Source of the DNA: an uncultured bacterium
Lineage (GTDB): Bacteria > Desulfobacterota > Desulfovibrionia > Desulfovibrionales > Desulfovibrionaceae
Length of the DNA stretch: 64,000 nt
Reading direction: 5' to 3'
Assembly (NCBI GenBank): GCA_905214305.1
Contig: CAJMLK010000007.1
Coordinates: 1 to 64,000 of the forward strand
Both the position numbers and the translations under genes were made by a program. Position 1 is the first letter of the stretch; each line of letters begins with the position of its first letter. Positions 52,262 through 59,938 of the stretch are shown here, piece after piece. The notes below the pieces were generated by a model. It saw nothing but the letters and a program-made list of their open reading frames with translations, was not told the origin of the DNA and searched no databases.

Positions 52262-54304
52262 ATGTCTCAGGAACGGATCACGACACTGTTGAATGAAAAT
52301 CGCAGCTATCTTCCACCAGAGCACGGCAAAACGTCGGCATGGGTTTGCGGTCCGGAAGAGTACAATGCACTATGCCGCCGCGCCCTGGAAGACCCCAATG
52401 ACTTTTGGGGAGCACGAGCTTCACAGTTGATCCATTGGTTCAAACGCTGGGACAAGGTACTGGAAGCTGACGAAGCAAACCATAAGTACCAGTGGTTTAC
52501 CGGTGGAAAACTCAATGCTTCCTTTAACTGCATTGACAGGCATCTTATTTCCGGCAGACGCAATAAGGCCGCTCTGATCTGGCAGGGTGAAAAAGAAACA
52601 GATGTTCGCTGCTATACCTATCAGATGCTTTATACAGAAGTCTGCCGGGTAGCCCACGCCATGAGTTCACTGCGTATACGCAAGGGCGACCATGTTGCCC
52701 TGTATATGCCGATGATACCGGAGCTTTTTATCGCCATGCTGGCCTGCGCCCGCATAGGCGCCATACACACGGCCATCTTTTCCGGCTATGCGGAAGGCGG
52801 CGTGCGCAGTCGCATACAGGGCTGCAAGGCCCGCGTGGTCATCACGGCCGATGCAGCCGTGCGCGGCGGCAAGTTCAAGCCCCTCAAGGCCAATCTTGAC
52901 CCCATTCTGGAAAAATGCCCCTCCGTGGCCCACGTGGTGGTGGTCAGGCATGCCGGGCTTGAAAATGTCAATATGCAGCGCAACCGCGATATCTGGTGGC
53001 ACGACCTCATTGACGATTTTACCCTTAACCCCGACTTCCCCTGCGAACCGATGGATTCCAACGATACGCTCTTTCTGCTGCACACCAGCGGCAGCACGGG
53101 CAAACCCACAGGGGTAATGCATTCCACGGGCGGCTACCTCACCTATGCGGCCCACACCACGCAGTGGTGCTTTGACATGCGCGATGACGACGTTTACTGG
53201 TGCACCGCCGATGCGGGGTGGATCACCGGTCACACCTACGGCGTATACGGCCCGCTGGCTCTGGGGGCCACCACGCTCATGTTCGAGGGCATACCCACCT
53301 GGCCCTATCCGGACAGATATTGGCGCATTGTGGAAAACTTCCGGGTCAACATCCTCTACACAGCGCCCACGGTCATCCGCTCACTCATGCGGATGAACGA
53401 GGCATGGACAGAGCGCTATGACCTGCGCAGCCTGCGCATCCTGGGCAGCGTGGGCGAACCCATCAACCCCGAAGCATGGCACTGGTACCACAAGCACATC
53501 GGCGGCAGCGAACTGCCCATAGTGGATACGTGGTGGCAGACGGAAACCGGCGGCGCCATGATCGCCCCCATGCCCTACGCCACCAAGCTCAAGCCCGGTT
53601 CGGCCTCCAAGCCGCTGCCCGGCATTGATGCCACGGTTATGGGTTCGGCTGCCCGCGACGGCGAAGAGCCCGAAGCCGGTTGCAAGGCGGGGCATCTTGT
53701 CATCCGCCGCCCCTGGCCGGGCATGATGCAAGGCGTTTTCAACGATGAAGAAAAGTACCAGTCCTATTTTTCGCGCTTTGGCTGCTACGCCTCAGGCGAC
53801 GCCGCCGAAGTCGATCAGGATGGCTACTTCTGGATACTGGGACGTATCGACGATTCCATCAACGTCTCCGGTCACCGCCTTTCCACCGCTGAGATTGAGG
53901 CTGTGCTGGCCGCCTGCCCCGAAGTGGGCGAAGCCGCCGTTGTGCCCATGCCCCACGCCCTCAAGGGCGAAGGCATCTACGTATACGTGGTCACGCGCGA
54001 CGAGGTTCCCTGGAGCGCAGACCTGCGCGCCAAGCTGCGTGAGGCCGTGCGCCGCGATATCGGCGCATTGGCGACACCGGAATACATACAGTTTGTGGAA
54101 GGCATGCCCAAAACCACATCCGGCAAGATCATACGCCGCATGCTGCGAAAGATTGCCGGAGACAGCTATGAAGATATCGGTGACACCACGTCACTGGCCG
54201 AACCCGATGTCATTCCCAAAATCATCTCCGGGCATCGCAACCTTGTGGCCGGACGCCATGAAATGGAAGACGCCCCGGAGGGAGGCGACGACGCAAGGGC
54301 CTAG
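52262..54304 (+). CDS. acs: acetyl-CoA synthetase (AMP-forming)
   Basis: Activates acetate to acetyl-CoA through acetyl-AMP. 680 residues, normal for Acs. Motifs: LLHTSGSTGKPTGVMHSTGG (phosphate loop), TWWQTETGG, the hinge GRIDDSINVSGHRLSTAEIE and the conserved lysine segment PKTTSGKIIRRML, the usual site of regulatory acetylation. The ATG at 52262 follows GGAGG. Long 5' leader with a 19-bp palindrome. Downstream lie a type A repeat and a MITE-like insertion, then a hairpin at 54608-54636. Confidence 0.97.
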   Translation: MSQERITTLLNENRSYLPPEHGKTSAWVCGPEEYNALCRRALEDPNDFWGARASQLIHWFKRWDKVLEADEANHKYQWFTGGKLNASFNCIDRHLISGRRNKAALIWQGEKETDVRCYTYQMLYTEVCRVAHAMSSLRIRKGDHVALYMPMIPELFIAMLACARIGAIHTAIFSGYAEGGVRSRIQGCKARVVITADAAVRGGKFKPLKANLDPILEKCPSVAHVVVVRHAGLENVNMQRNRDIWWHDLIDDFTLNPDFPCEPMDSNDTLFLLHTSGSTGKPTGVMHSTGGYLTYAAHTTQWCFDMRDDDVYWCTADAGWITGHTYGVYGPLALGATTLMFEGIPTWPYPDRYWRIVENFRVNILYTAPTVIRSLMRMNEAWTERYDLRSLRILGSVGEPINPEAWHWYHKHIGGSELPIVDTWWQTETGGAMIAPMPYATKLKPGSASKPLPGIDATVMGSAARDGEEPEAGCKAGHLVIRRPWPGMMQGVFNDEEKYQSYFSRFGCYASGDAAEVDQDGYFWILGRIDDSINVSGHRLSTAEIEAVLAACPEVGEAAVVPMPHALKGEGIYVYVVTRDEVPWSADLRAKLREAVRRDIGALATPEYIQFVEGMPKTTSGKIIRRMLRKIAGDSYEDIGDTTSLAEPDVIPKIISGHRNLVAGRHEMEDAPEGGDDARA

Positions 54305-54320
54305 CCATAGCGCGTCAGCA

Positions 54321-54447
54321 CTAGAGCAGATTAACTTTGAGAATATACATTCTCAAAGTTTAAGACACGCTCACTTCGGCGTTTAACCGCGCAGATAAAC
54401 TGCGCTTACGCATCCGTCAGAGCAATTTCAAAGTGAAATTGCTCTAG
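54321..54447 (-). repeat. type A intergenic repeat, CTAG-bounded (127 bp)
   Basis: Reverse copy of 55952-56103: CTAGAGCAG, the AACTTTGAGAAT / ATTCTCAAAGTT hairpin (54333-54360), the middle with CGCGCAGATAAACTGCGCTT, and the GAGCA palindrome (54420-54444) ending in CTAG. It lies 17 bases after the acs stop. Confidence 0.88.
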
Positions 54448-54592
54448 GCAGTGTCGTCACGAGATGAATTTCCTTGGTATATCAAGGAGAACGAGCCTTT
54501 TATGCAGGGAGTGTACTCTTATGGTACTCGACCGGAATAAAAGGCGAAGTTCGACGCAGAGATACCGGGAAAGGCGCTCGTGACGACACTGT
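54448..54592. mobile_element. 145-bp fold-back MITE-like element
   Basis: Inverted ends GCAGTGTCGTCACGAG (54448-54463) and CTCGTGACGACACTGT (54577-54592) match at 15 of 16 positions. CTAG lies directly on both sides (54444-54447 and 54593-54596), which looks like a 4-bp target duplication of the IS5-type YTAR class. The interior keeps pairing: GGTATATC with GATACC, AACGAGCCTTTTAT with AATAAAAGGCGAAGTT, and a central GAGTGTACTC/GGTACTC, so nearly the whole element folds into one hairpin. No coding capacity. Confidence 0.8.
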
Positions 54593-54607
54593 CTAGTGTA
54601 AACATCA

Positions 54608-54636
54608 GAGGCCGGAGCACATGCCGCTCCGGCCTC
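54608..54636 (+). terminator. hairpin downstream of acs
   Basis: GAGGCCGGAGC (54608-54618) pairs with GCTCCGGCCTC (54626-54636), extended by ATCA/TGGTGAT outside. The tail (TGATTTCTGG) is only partly T-rich. It is probably the original acs terminator, pushed about 300 bases away by the repeat and MITE. Confidence 0.6.
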
Positions 54637-54712
54637 TGGTGATTTCTGGCAACATGCTTGCTGTTCCGGCATCCCGGCAGCATTCATCATGCACCCGAAG
54701 AGCCTTCGCCCA

Positions 54713-54930
54713 GAGCCATTTCACCTTGAAACTGCTCTGAACTGCTCTAAACTGCTCTGGCAGGTGCGTGAGCAGACGCCCGCCGCAGAAGCATAAGCGC
54801 AGCTTCAGCCGTTGCCCAGGGGCTTGCGGAGAAGCCGGCAGAGTCATGTACTTGCGCTGCTGCGCGCCGAAGCGGGCGTCTGGAAGCATTGAGAATAGCC
54901 ATGCTCAATGCGAAAATGCTCTACAGTGCC
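54713..54930 (+). repeat. type B composite intergenic repeat (218 bp)
   Basis: Starts with GAGCCATTTCACCTTGAAACTGCTC, then ACTGCTCT steps, GTGAGCAGACGCCCGCCGC, GCATAAGCGCAGCTTCAGCC, AGTCATGTACTTGCGCTGC, GCGTCTGGAAGCATTGAGAAT and ends GCGAAAATGCTCTA. The final TA overlaps the stop codon (TAG on the minus strand, 54921-54923) of the neighbouring HMA-like gene. Confidence 0.82.
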
Positions 54931-55493
54931 TTGCGGCGCACCCACACATGACGGGTAGCCAGAGCCGCCCAGGCCAGCCCGGCAGCTACGTGCAGGGCCT
55001 TGCCCCCGGCCAGACCAGACAAAAGGCACAGACTGCCGGCACCAAGCATGGTGCGCACCTCAAACTTGCGGGGGGTGATACCCATGATCTTGTTTTTGCC
55101 ATTGCCCTTGGCAAGGGCCTGCAAAAAACCGGGAACGTGCACATCACCCAGCATATCTCCGCATCCGCGGCTTTCTTTTCTTTTATGGCCTTTGCCCTGC
55201 CCCTGAGCAGCGGCAAAATGCGCGCGTTTCTCTGCTCTGCGGGCGGCTGCGGCCTCGGCCACGGGCGTCAGAAGTCCCGGAATTTTACCTTCCAGCCGCT
55301 GACAGACGGCGGCAAAGTCCGTGCCGGAATCCATAAGCAGCAAAAGCGATTCCTTGCCCGGGCGCACTTCGCAAACGCCCCCTTCGTCCAGCAGAAAGAC
55401 CCGCGCTGTCTCACGCACATCAGCGTCGGCCAGAGCCGGATGGCGCAACCGTGCCCTGCCTTCCATCAGGTGTGCAACATATGGTGGCTGCAT
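54921..55493 (-). CDS. HMA-like (heavy-metal-associated-type) protein
   Basis: 190 residues. The N-terminal part (YVAHLMEGRARLRHPAL...) is clearly related to the 95-residue protein at 59452-59739 (YVRSFVDGRVRIRHPAL), so it belongs to the HMA2-type group found beside P1B ATPases. The classic CxxC is absent. A basic, Ala-rich middle follows, and the end has two hydrophobic stretches (LCLLSGLAGGKALHVAAGLAWAALA) that could insert in the membrane. The ATG at 55493 has AAGGAGAG upstream. Divergent from feoA, sharing a 213-base promoter region. Confidence 0.8.
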   Translation of the reverse strand: MQPPYVAHLMEGRARLRHPALADADVRETARVFLLDEGGVCEVRPGKESLLLLMDSGTDFAAVCQRLEGKIPGLLTPVAEAAAARRAEKRAHFAAAQGQGKGHKRKESRGCGDMLGDVHVPGFLQALAKGNGKNKIMGITPRKFEVRTMLGAGSLCLLSGLAGGKALHVAAGLAWAALATRHVWVRRKAL

Positions 55494-55554
55494 GCTCTCT
55501 CCTTGGCAAACTACGGGGCTTGAGAACTCCGGTTGAAATTGACTTTCTTTTCTC

Positions 55555-55583
55555 TTGACACCACTCCCTATTGGGAGCAAGAT
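55555..55583 (+). promoter_or_regulatory. feoA promoter with a palindromic operator in its spacer
   Basis: A perfect TTGACA (55555-55560) and CAAGAT (55578-55583; 3 of 6) are separated by 17 bases. CTCCC-TATT-GGGAG fills the last 14 bases of the spacer (55564-55577). A protein bound there would lie on one face between the boxes, so metal-dependent control is likely given the neighbours. The regulator is not encoded nearby. Confidence 0.6.
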
Positions 55584-55706
55584 CGCTGCCAAGCCTGAAA
55601 AAACGCCACTTCGCACCACCGCCGCATCAGGCTGCGGCATGGGCCATACGGCCCGAAACGGTATTCAGATGTATTACCCGGTGCTGCTAAAAAAGAGAGA
55701 ACACGC

Positions 55707-55955
55707 ATGAGCCAGATTGTCAATCTGCGTCAGATGCAGGTAGGCCAGAAGGGCAGAATTGCCGCAGTGGAAGCCCTTGGCGAGATGAACCGCCGCATTC
55801 GCGATATGGGTCTCATCCCCGGCACGACAGTTTCCATCGTGGGCCGGGCTCCCCTCAAGGACCCCGTAGCCCTGCGCCTTTCCGGTGTGACCATTTCCCT
55901 GCGCAACAGCGAAGCAGACTATATAAAGGTAGACCTGGCGGCCACCGGCAACTAG
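55707..55955 (+). CDS. FeoA-domain protein
   Basis: 82 residues, the SH3-like FeoA fold: LRQMQVGQKGRIAAVE, RRIRDMGLIPGTTVSIVGRAPLKDPV, LRLSGVTISLRNSEADYIKV. FeoA assists the ferrous-iron permease FeoB; no feoB is in the window, so it may serve another metal transporter here. Weak GA-rich Shine-Dalgarno. Its TAG stop (55953-55955) is also the CTAG edge of the following repeat. Confidence 0.94.
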   Translation: MSQIVNLRQMQVGQKGRIAAVEALGEMNRRIRDMGLIPGTTVSIVGRAPLKDPVALRLSGVTISLRNSEADYIKVDLAATGN

Positions 55956-56103
55956 TGCAATTTCACTTTGAAATTGCACTGGCGTCTGCGTGAACAGACG
56001 TTCGCTACGGAGGCGTAAGCGCAGTTTATCTGCGCGGTTAAACGCCGAAGTGAGCGTGCCTTAAACTTTGAGAATGTATATTCTCAAAGTTAATCTGCTC
56101 TAG
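55952..56103 (+). repeat. type A intergenic repeat, CTAG-bounded (152 bp)
   Basis: Longest and best-kept copy. The left palindrome reads GTGCAATTTCACTTTGAAATTGCAC, where both arms carry the same change relative to GAGCA/TGCTC. The middle is nearly identical to 3703-3790, and the right end has AACTTTGAGAAT-GTAT-ATTCTCAAAGTT (56063-56092) and TCTGCTCTAG. It starts inside the feoA stop codon. Confidence 0.9.
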
Positions 56104-56110
56104 GAAATCC

Positions 56111-56135
56111 CCCTTGGGAACAGGTGTCCCAAGGG
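56111..56135 (+). terminator. hairpin after feoA
   Basis: CCCTTGGGA (56111-56119) pairs with TCCCAAGGG (56127-56135). No T-run follows, so termination is uncertain. The stretch from here to 56579 holds a further repeat fragment near 56255-56285 (GCGGCTGCTCACGCAGCCGCC) and no convincing gene. Confidence 0.5.
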
Positions 56136-56579
56136 TCTATGGCGCACACTACGGCGCCGCAATGGACATGGCAACGCACGTATCCTGCGTTGTCGCCTTC
56201 ACAGGTACGTCCGTGAGGCAACGGTTGAAGCAGCGCCCGGTTGTTACGGGGGCGGCTGCTCACGCAGCCGCCAGGGCAGTTTTGCAACAGCCCTGCCATC
56301 CTTCCGACTGGACGTTTTTTCAGAAGCCGGTCGTTGAACCATGCCGTAAAAAGCATGGCCGAAAGCCGCTTCAGGCCCATCAGGGCCAGCATCCACGCCT
56401 CACACAGCCGCCTTTGGGGCAGCCGAAAATTGCTGTCGTCAACAGGCTTTTCATCGGCCTTCGTTTATTATACCATTTTTGACTGCCGGATTTTCCGGCA
56501 GAGACGTGAATGATATCCTCGGTGCGCCTGAAGGCCCCGTGGAAAGACGGCATACTGTAAACATGTACAGGAGATAGTT

Positions 56580-56834
56580 ATGAATAGCGGTTTTAAATGC
56601 GGCCTCTGGTTTCTGGGCGGCCTGATCATCGGTGCAGTGGGCGTAACGGCCGTGAGTCGCGGCAAGGTTGACTTCAAGCCTTTGGCTACTGACCTGATCA
56701 GCCGTGGCATTGACGTCAAAGACGCTCTGCTGACCAAGGTCGAAGCCCTCAAGGAAGACGTGGAAGACCTCACCGCCGAAGCTCGCCTGGCCTCCGAAAA
56801 ACGCAAGGCCGGCAAGGACGCTGCTGAAGCGTGA
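56580..56834 (+). CDS. small DUF6110-type membrane protein
   Basis: 84 residues with one N-terminal helix (CGLWFLGGLIIGAVGVTAVS) and a charged amphipathic tail (VDFKPLATDLISRGIDVKDALLTKVEALKEDVEDLTAEAR). This is the pattern of DUF6110 proteins, usually encoded beside P-type ATPases of the kind found here. AGGAG lies seven bases before the ATG. Probably a helper or regulator of metal export. Followed by two perfect hairpins. Confidence 0.85.
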   Translation: MNSGFKCGLWFLGGLIIGAVGVTAVSRGKVDFKPLATDLISRGIDVKDALLTKVEALKEDVEDLTAEARLASEKRKAGKDAAEA

Positions 56835-56839
56835 TGCAA

Positions 56840-56892
56840 AAGGCCTTGCCCCGGCAAGGCCTTGCCCTGCGCGGACTTTTGTCCGCGCACTT
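56840..56892 (+). terminator. double hairpin after the DUF6110-type gene
   Basis: AAGGCCTTGCC-CC-GGCAAGGCCTT (56840-56863 approximately) followed by TGCGCGGAC-TTTT-GTCCGCGCA (56870-56891). Neither has a long T-run, but the pair would strongly slow polymerase and protect the upstream message. Confidence 0.6.
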
Positions 56893-57134
56893 TGGTATCT
56901 ATCCACCTTGAAATGCTTGCGCACCGGCAAAGCATGTTCGCCGTGCAAGCATCTTGTGGTGCGATTTGTTAGCAAACTCCGAGCAGAGCAGGTAAACAGC
57001 CAGACTGTTACATTGCTCTGGAGCAGATTAACTTTGAGGCGCTTCACGTTTCAAAGCTGTCATTCTGCCGAAAGATGTGATCTTCAGCAGAATCCACGCC
57101 ACGTTGTGGCGCGCCGCACGCAAGTGCGGCGTTA

Positions 57135-57166
57135 GAGCATTTATACTTTTCAAAATAAAAATGCTC
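57135..57166 (+). repeat. GAGCA palindrome module, AT-rich variant
   Basis: GAGCATTTATACTTTT-CA-AAATAAAAATGCTC: the GAGCATTT/AAATGCTC ends are kept but the interior differs from all other copies. It lies 150 bases before the P-type ATPase start, in a gap (56893-57317) that otherwise holds repeat fragments such as GAGCAGATTAACTTTGAGG at 57012. Confidence 0.7.
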
Positions 57167-57317
57167 TATTGCAGCACGACAAAAAAATCCGTTCAGAAAA
57201 CGCCCGACGCGCCCCGGCCTGTCCGGCGCCCTTCAGGCGCTACCGCCCCCTCTTGGGGCGATGGACACACATCCCGCAGTTTGCAGCCTTTGCCTTATTT
57301 CTGGAACAGGAGCGCGC

Positions 57318-59474
57318 ATGCGTTTTTATATCGTCCATGAGTTGCGTGGCATAGCTACGCCCGATTCCGGCAGAATGCGCGTGCGCGCCTCCTGCCCCCT
57401 CAATCCCCCGCAGGCCGAAGCTCTGGCAGGAGCTCTGGCGACCCTGCCCGGCATTATTGTGGCCCGCGTCACTCCCCGTCTGGGCAGTCTGCTGTTTTTT
57501 TATGAAGACCAGCAGAGCCGCGAAGACGCCCTGACCCTTCTCATGGGCGCAAGCGACGAGCAAAGTCCGCTGGCACACATGGAAATACCGGGCGACGACC
57601 CCAATCCCGGCCCCGGCGAAGCCACGCTTACCGAAGGGCTTTTGCCGGTCTTTCAATACGTTTTTGTTCGGCCCCTGCTGCCCATGGCCCTGCGCATCGT
57701 CAACAGCGTGATCAGCGCCGTGCCTTTTCTTTTCAAAGGGGTGCAGGCCGTCCTGCGCGGCGCGCTCAACGTGGATGTTCTGGATGCGGCCGCCATCGGC
57801 GCGTCACTCGTCATGCGCGACTTCCGCACAGTGAGCCTGCTCACCCTGCTGCTGGGTCTGGGAGAAACCCTCGAGTACTGGACACGCCGCCGCTCCATGG
57901 CAACACTGACCGAAAGTCTGGCCCTTAACGTGGAAAACGTCTGGCTGCTTGTTGACGGTACGGAAGTATCCGTTCCCCTTGCCCAGGTCAAAGAGGACGA
58001 CCTTGTGGTCGTGCGCGACGGCGGCAGCATCCCCGTGGACGGCGTGGTCGAAAAAGGCTGCGCGGTGGTCAACCAGTCCTCCATGACCGGGGAGCCGCTT
58101 GGCGTCAAAAGAACTGTGGGGGCCTCGGTCTTCGCAGGAACCGTGGTGGAAGAAGGCAGCCTTGTCATTCGCGCCCGGCATGTGGGTGACGGCACGCGCC
58201 TGCGTCAGGTTGTAAAATTTATTGAAGAATCTGAAACGCTCAAGGCGGGCATCCAGGGCAAGTACGAACGTCTGGCAGACATGGCCGTGCCCTTTACCTT
58301 CGGGCTGGCCGCTCTGGTCTGGCTGCTCACAAGGGACTTCCGCCGTGCGGCCTCGGTGCTGCTTGTGGACTATTCCTGCGCGCTCAAGCTTGCAACGCCT
58401 CTGGCGGTGCTGGCGTCCATGCGCGAGGGCGCCCGCCACGGCATGGCCATCAAGGGCGGACGGTATCTTGAAGCCCTCAACGAGGCCGACACCGTTGTCT
58501 TTGACAAAACCGGCACGCTTACTCAGGCCAGCCCCAAGGTTGTGGAGGTCTTTCCCGCACCCGGCTTTGAACGCACCGAGGTTTTGCGCGTCATGGCCTG
58601 CCTTGAAGAGCATTTTCCCCACCCCGTGGCCCGCGCCGTGGTGCGCAAGGCCGACGAGGAAGGGCTCAAGCATGAGGAAGAACACGCACATGTGGAATAC
58701 CTTGTGGCGCACGGTGTTGCCTCTTCACTTTACGGCAAAAAAATGCGCGTGGGCAGCCGCCACTATATCGAACATGACGAAGGCGTAGACCTTTCCCCCC
58801 TGAAGCAGGTCATCGAGGAGCAGGCAGCCATGGGCCGTTCGCTGCTCTTCATGAGCGAAGACGGCAGGCTGGCGGGCATGGTCTCCATTGAAGACCCCCT
58901 GCGCCCAGAGGCGGCGCGCGTTGTGGAAGAACTGCGGGGTCTGGGCTTTGGCCGCATACTCATGCTCACCGGCGACGATGAACGCACGGCGCGTGCCGTG
59001 GCCGCCCGTGTCGGCATCAGCGAATACCGTTCTCAGGTACTGCCCGCAGACAAGGCCCGCATTGTTCAGGACCTTACCGCGCAGGGCTGCAAGGTGCTCA
59101 TGGTGGGCGACGGCATCAACGATGCCCCGGCCCTTTCAGCCTCGCATGTGGGCGTTGCCATGAGCGATGGTACAGATCTGGCCCGCGAGGTCGCCAACGT
59201 GCTGCTGACCCACCCCAGCCTTGAAGGGCTTGTCAATGCCCGGCTGCTGGGCAGGCGAACCCTGCGGCGCATACACTTCAACTTTGTGTCCACCCTGGCG
59301 CTCAACAGTGCGTTTCTTGTGGGCGGGCTTTTCATGATTATCGGTCCCGGCGTTTCGGCCCTGCTGCACAACGTCACGACACTGGGAGTGGCCCTCAACG
59401 CCATGCGCCCGCATTTGCCGAAAAAGGCCCTTCCGGGCGAGGAGAGCCATTTTGAACACCCTGCGTCTTCTTAA
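57318..59474 (+). CDS. P1B-type metal-transporting ATPase with YSCALK transmembrane motif
   Basis: 718 residues. An HMA2-like N-terminal domain without CxxC (FYIVHELRGIATPD..., residues 1-75) is followed by the P-type core: actuator SSMTGEPL, phosphorylation DKTGTLTQ, LEEHFPHPVARAVV in the HP position, MLTGDDERTA, and VGDGINDAPALSASHVGVAM. The transmembrane metal site, CPC or SPC in most P1B pumps, reads DYSCALKLATPLA, so ion choice is unclear; Mn, Fe or Zn are possible. The ATG at 57318 has AGGAG upstream. It overlaps the next gene by 23 bases. Neighbours feoA, two HMA-like proteins and DUF6110 form a metal-export set. Confidence 0.93.
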   Translation: MRFYIVHELRGIATPDSGRMRVRASCPLNPPQAEALAGALATLPGIIVARVTPRLGSLLFFYEDQQSREDALTLLMGASDEQSPLAHMEIPGDDPNPGPGEATLTEGLLPVFQYVFVRPLLPMALRIVNSVISAVPFLFKGVQAVLRGALNVDVLDAAAIGASLVMRDFRTVSLLTLLLGLGETLEYWTRRRSMATLTESLALNVENVWLLVDGTEVSVPLAQVKEDDLVVVRDGGSIPVDGVVEKGCAVVNQSSMTGEPLGVKRTVGASVFAGTVVEEGSLVIRARHVGDGTRLRQVVKFIEESETLKAGIQGKYERLADMAVPFTFGLAALVWLLTRDFRRAASVLLVDYSCALKLATPLAVLASMREGARHGMAIKGGRYLEALNEADTVVFDKTGTLTQASPKVVEVFPAPGFERTEVLRVMACLEEHFPHPVARAVVRKADEEGLKHEEEHAHVEYLVAHGVASSLYGKKMRVGSRHYIEHDEGVDLSPLKQVIEEQAAMGRSLLFMSEDGRLAGMVSIEDPLRPEAARVVEELRGLGFGRILMLTGDDERTARAVAARVGISEYRSQVLPADKARIVQDLTAQGCKVLMVGDGINDAPALSASHVGVAMSDGTDLAREVANVLLTHPSLEGLVNARLLGRRTLRRIHFNFVSTLALNSAFLVGGLFMIIGPGVSALLHNVTTLGVALNAMRPHLPKKALPGEESHFEHPASS

Positions 59475-59739
59475 ATATGTGCGCAGCTTTGTGGACGGCC
59501 GGGTTCGCATACGCCACCCCGCCCTTTGCAACGCATCCGTAGCCGCCCTTGCCGAAGCCCGCATGAAAGCCATCGCCGGTGTCACATCGGTGGAGTGCAA
59601 TCCCGTTAGCGGGTCTGTGCTCATCCTGTATGACAGCAAGGCCCTTCCCAAGGAACGCCTTTTTGCCATTGGCGAGGCCTGGGCCGGATACCTTGACAAG
59701 GTCAGGGACGGAAAACAGGCGGATATTCCTGAATTTTAG
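59452..59739 (+). CDS. HMA2-type small metal-binding-fold protein, TTG start
   Basis: 95 residues starting at TTG 59452, with GGAG eight bases upstream; no ATG exists before the conserved region. It has the ferredoxin-like HMA2 pattern RFVDGRVRIRHPAL-type start, GVTSVECNPVSGSVLILYD, without a CxxC. Overlaps the ATPase by 23 bases, so it is translationally coupled and may be a soluble partner domain. Its TAG stop touches the following GAGCA repeat. Confidence 0.88.
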   Translation: MNTLRLLKYVRSFVDGRVRIRHPALCNASVAALAEARMKAIAGVTSVECNPVSGSVLILYDSKALPKERLFAIGEAWAGYLDKVRDGKQADIPEF

Positions 59740-59933
59740 AGCAGTTTTTCTTTGAAATTGCTCTGGGGATGCGGGAACAGGCCCCCGCCGCGCAGGCGTA
59801 AGCGCAGCTTCAGCCGTTACGACAAAGGAAGTTGCGGACGAAGACAGCAGAGCTGTTTGTCTGCGCGGCCAAACGCCGGAAAAAACGTCTTGGAAGCATT
59901 GGAAACAGACATTCTCAATGCGAAAATGCTCTA
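59739..59933 (+). repeat. type B composite intergenic repeat (195 bp)
   Basis: GAGCAGTTTTTCTTTGAAATTGCTC, then GCGCAGGCGTAAGCGCAGCT, TCAGCCGTTACGACA, GTCTGCGCGGCCAAACGCCGG, TTGGAAGCATTGGAAACAGA and CATTCTCAATGCGAAAATGCTCTA. It follows the HMA2 stop directly and ends just before the terminator at 59939. Confidence 0.82.
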
Positions 59934-59938
59934 AAATG

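Noticed and set aside
56451..57047. 198-codon minus-strand frame over the DUF6110-type gene
   Set aside because: The plus-strand gene has a ribosome binding site, a membrane helix and a known small-family pattern.
51634..59933. CRISPR array, given the many repeats
   Set aside because: Repeats are irregularly spaced, in both orientations, not separated by uniform spacers, and no cas genes are present.
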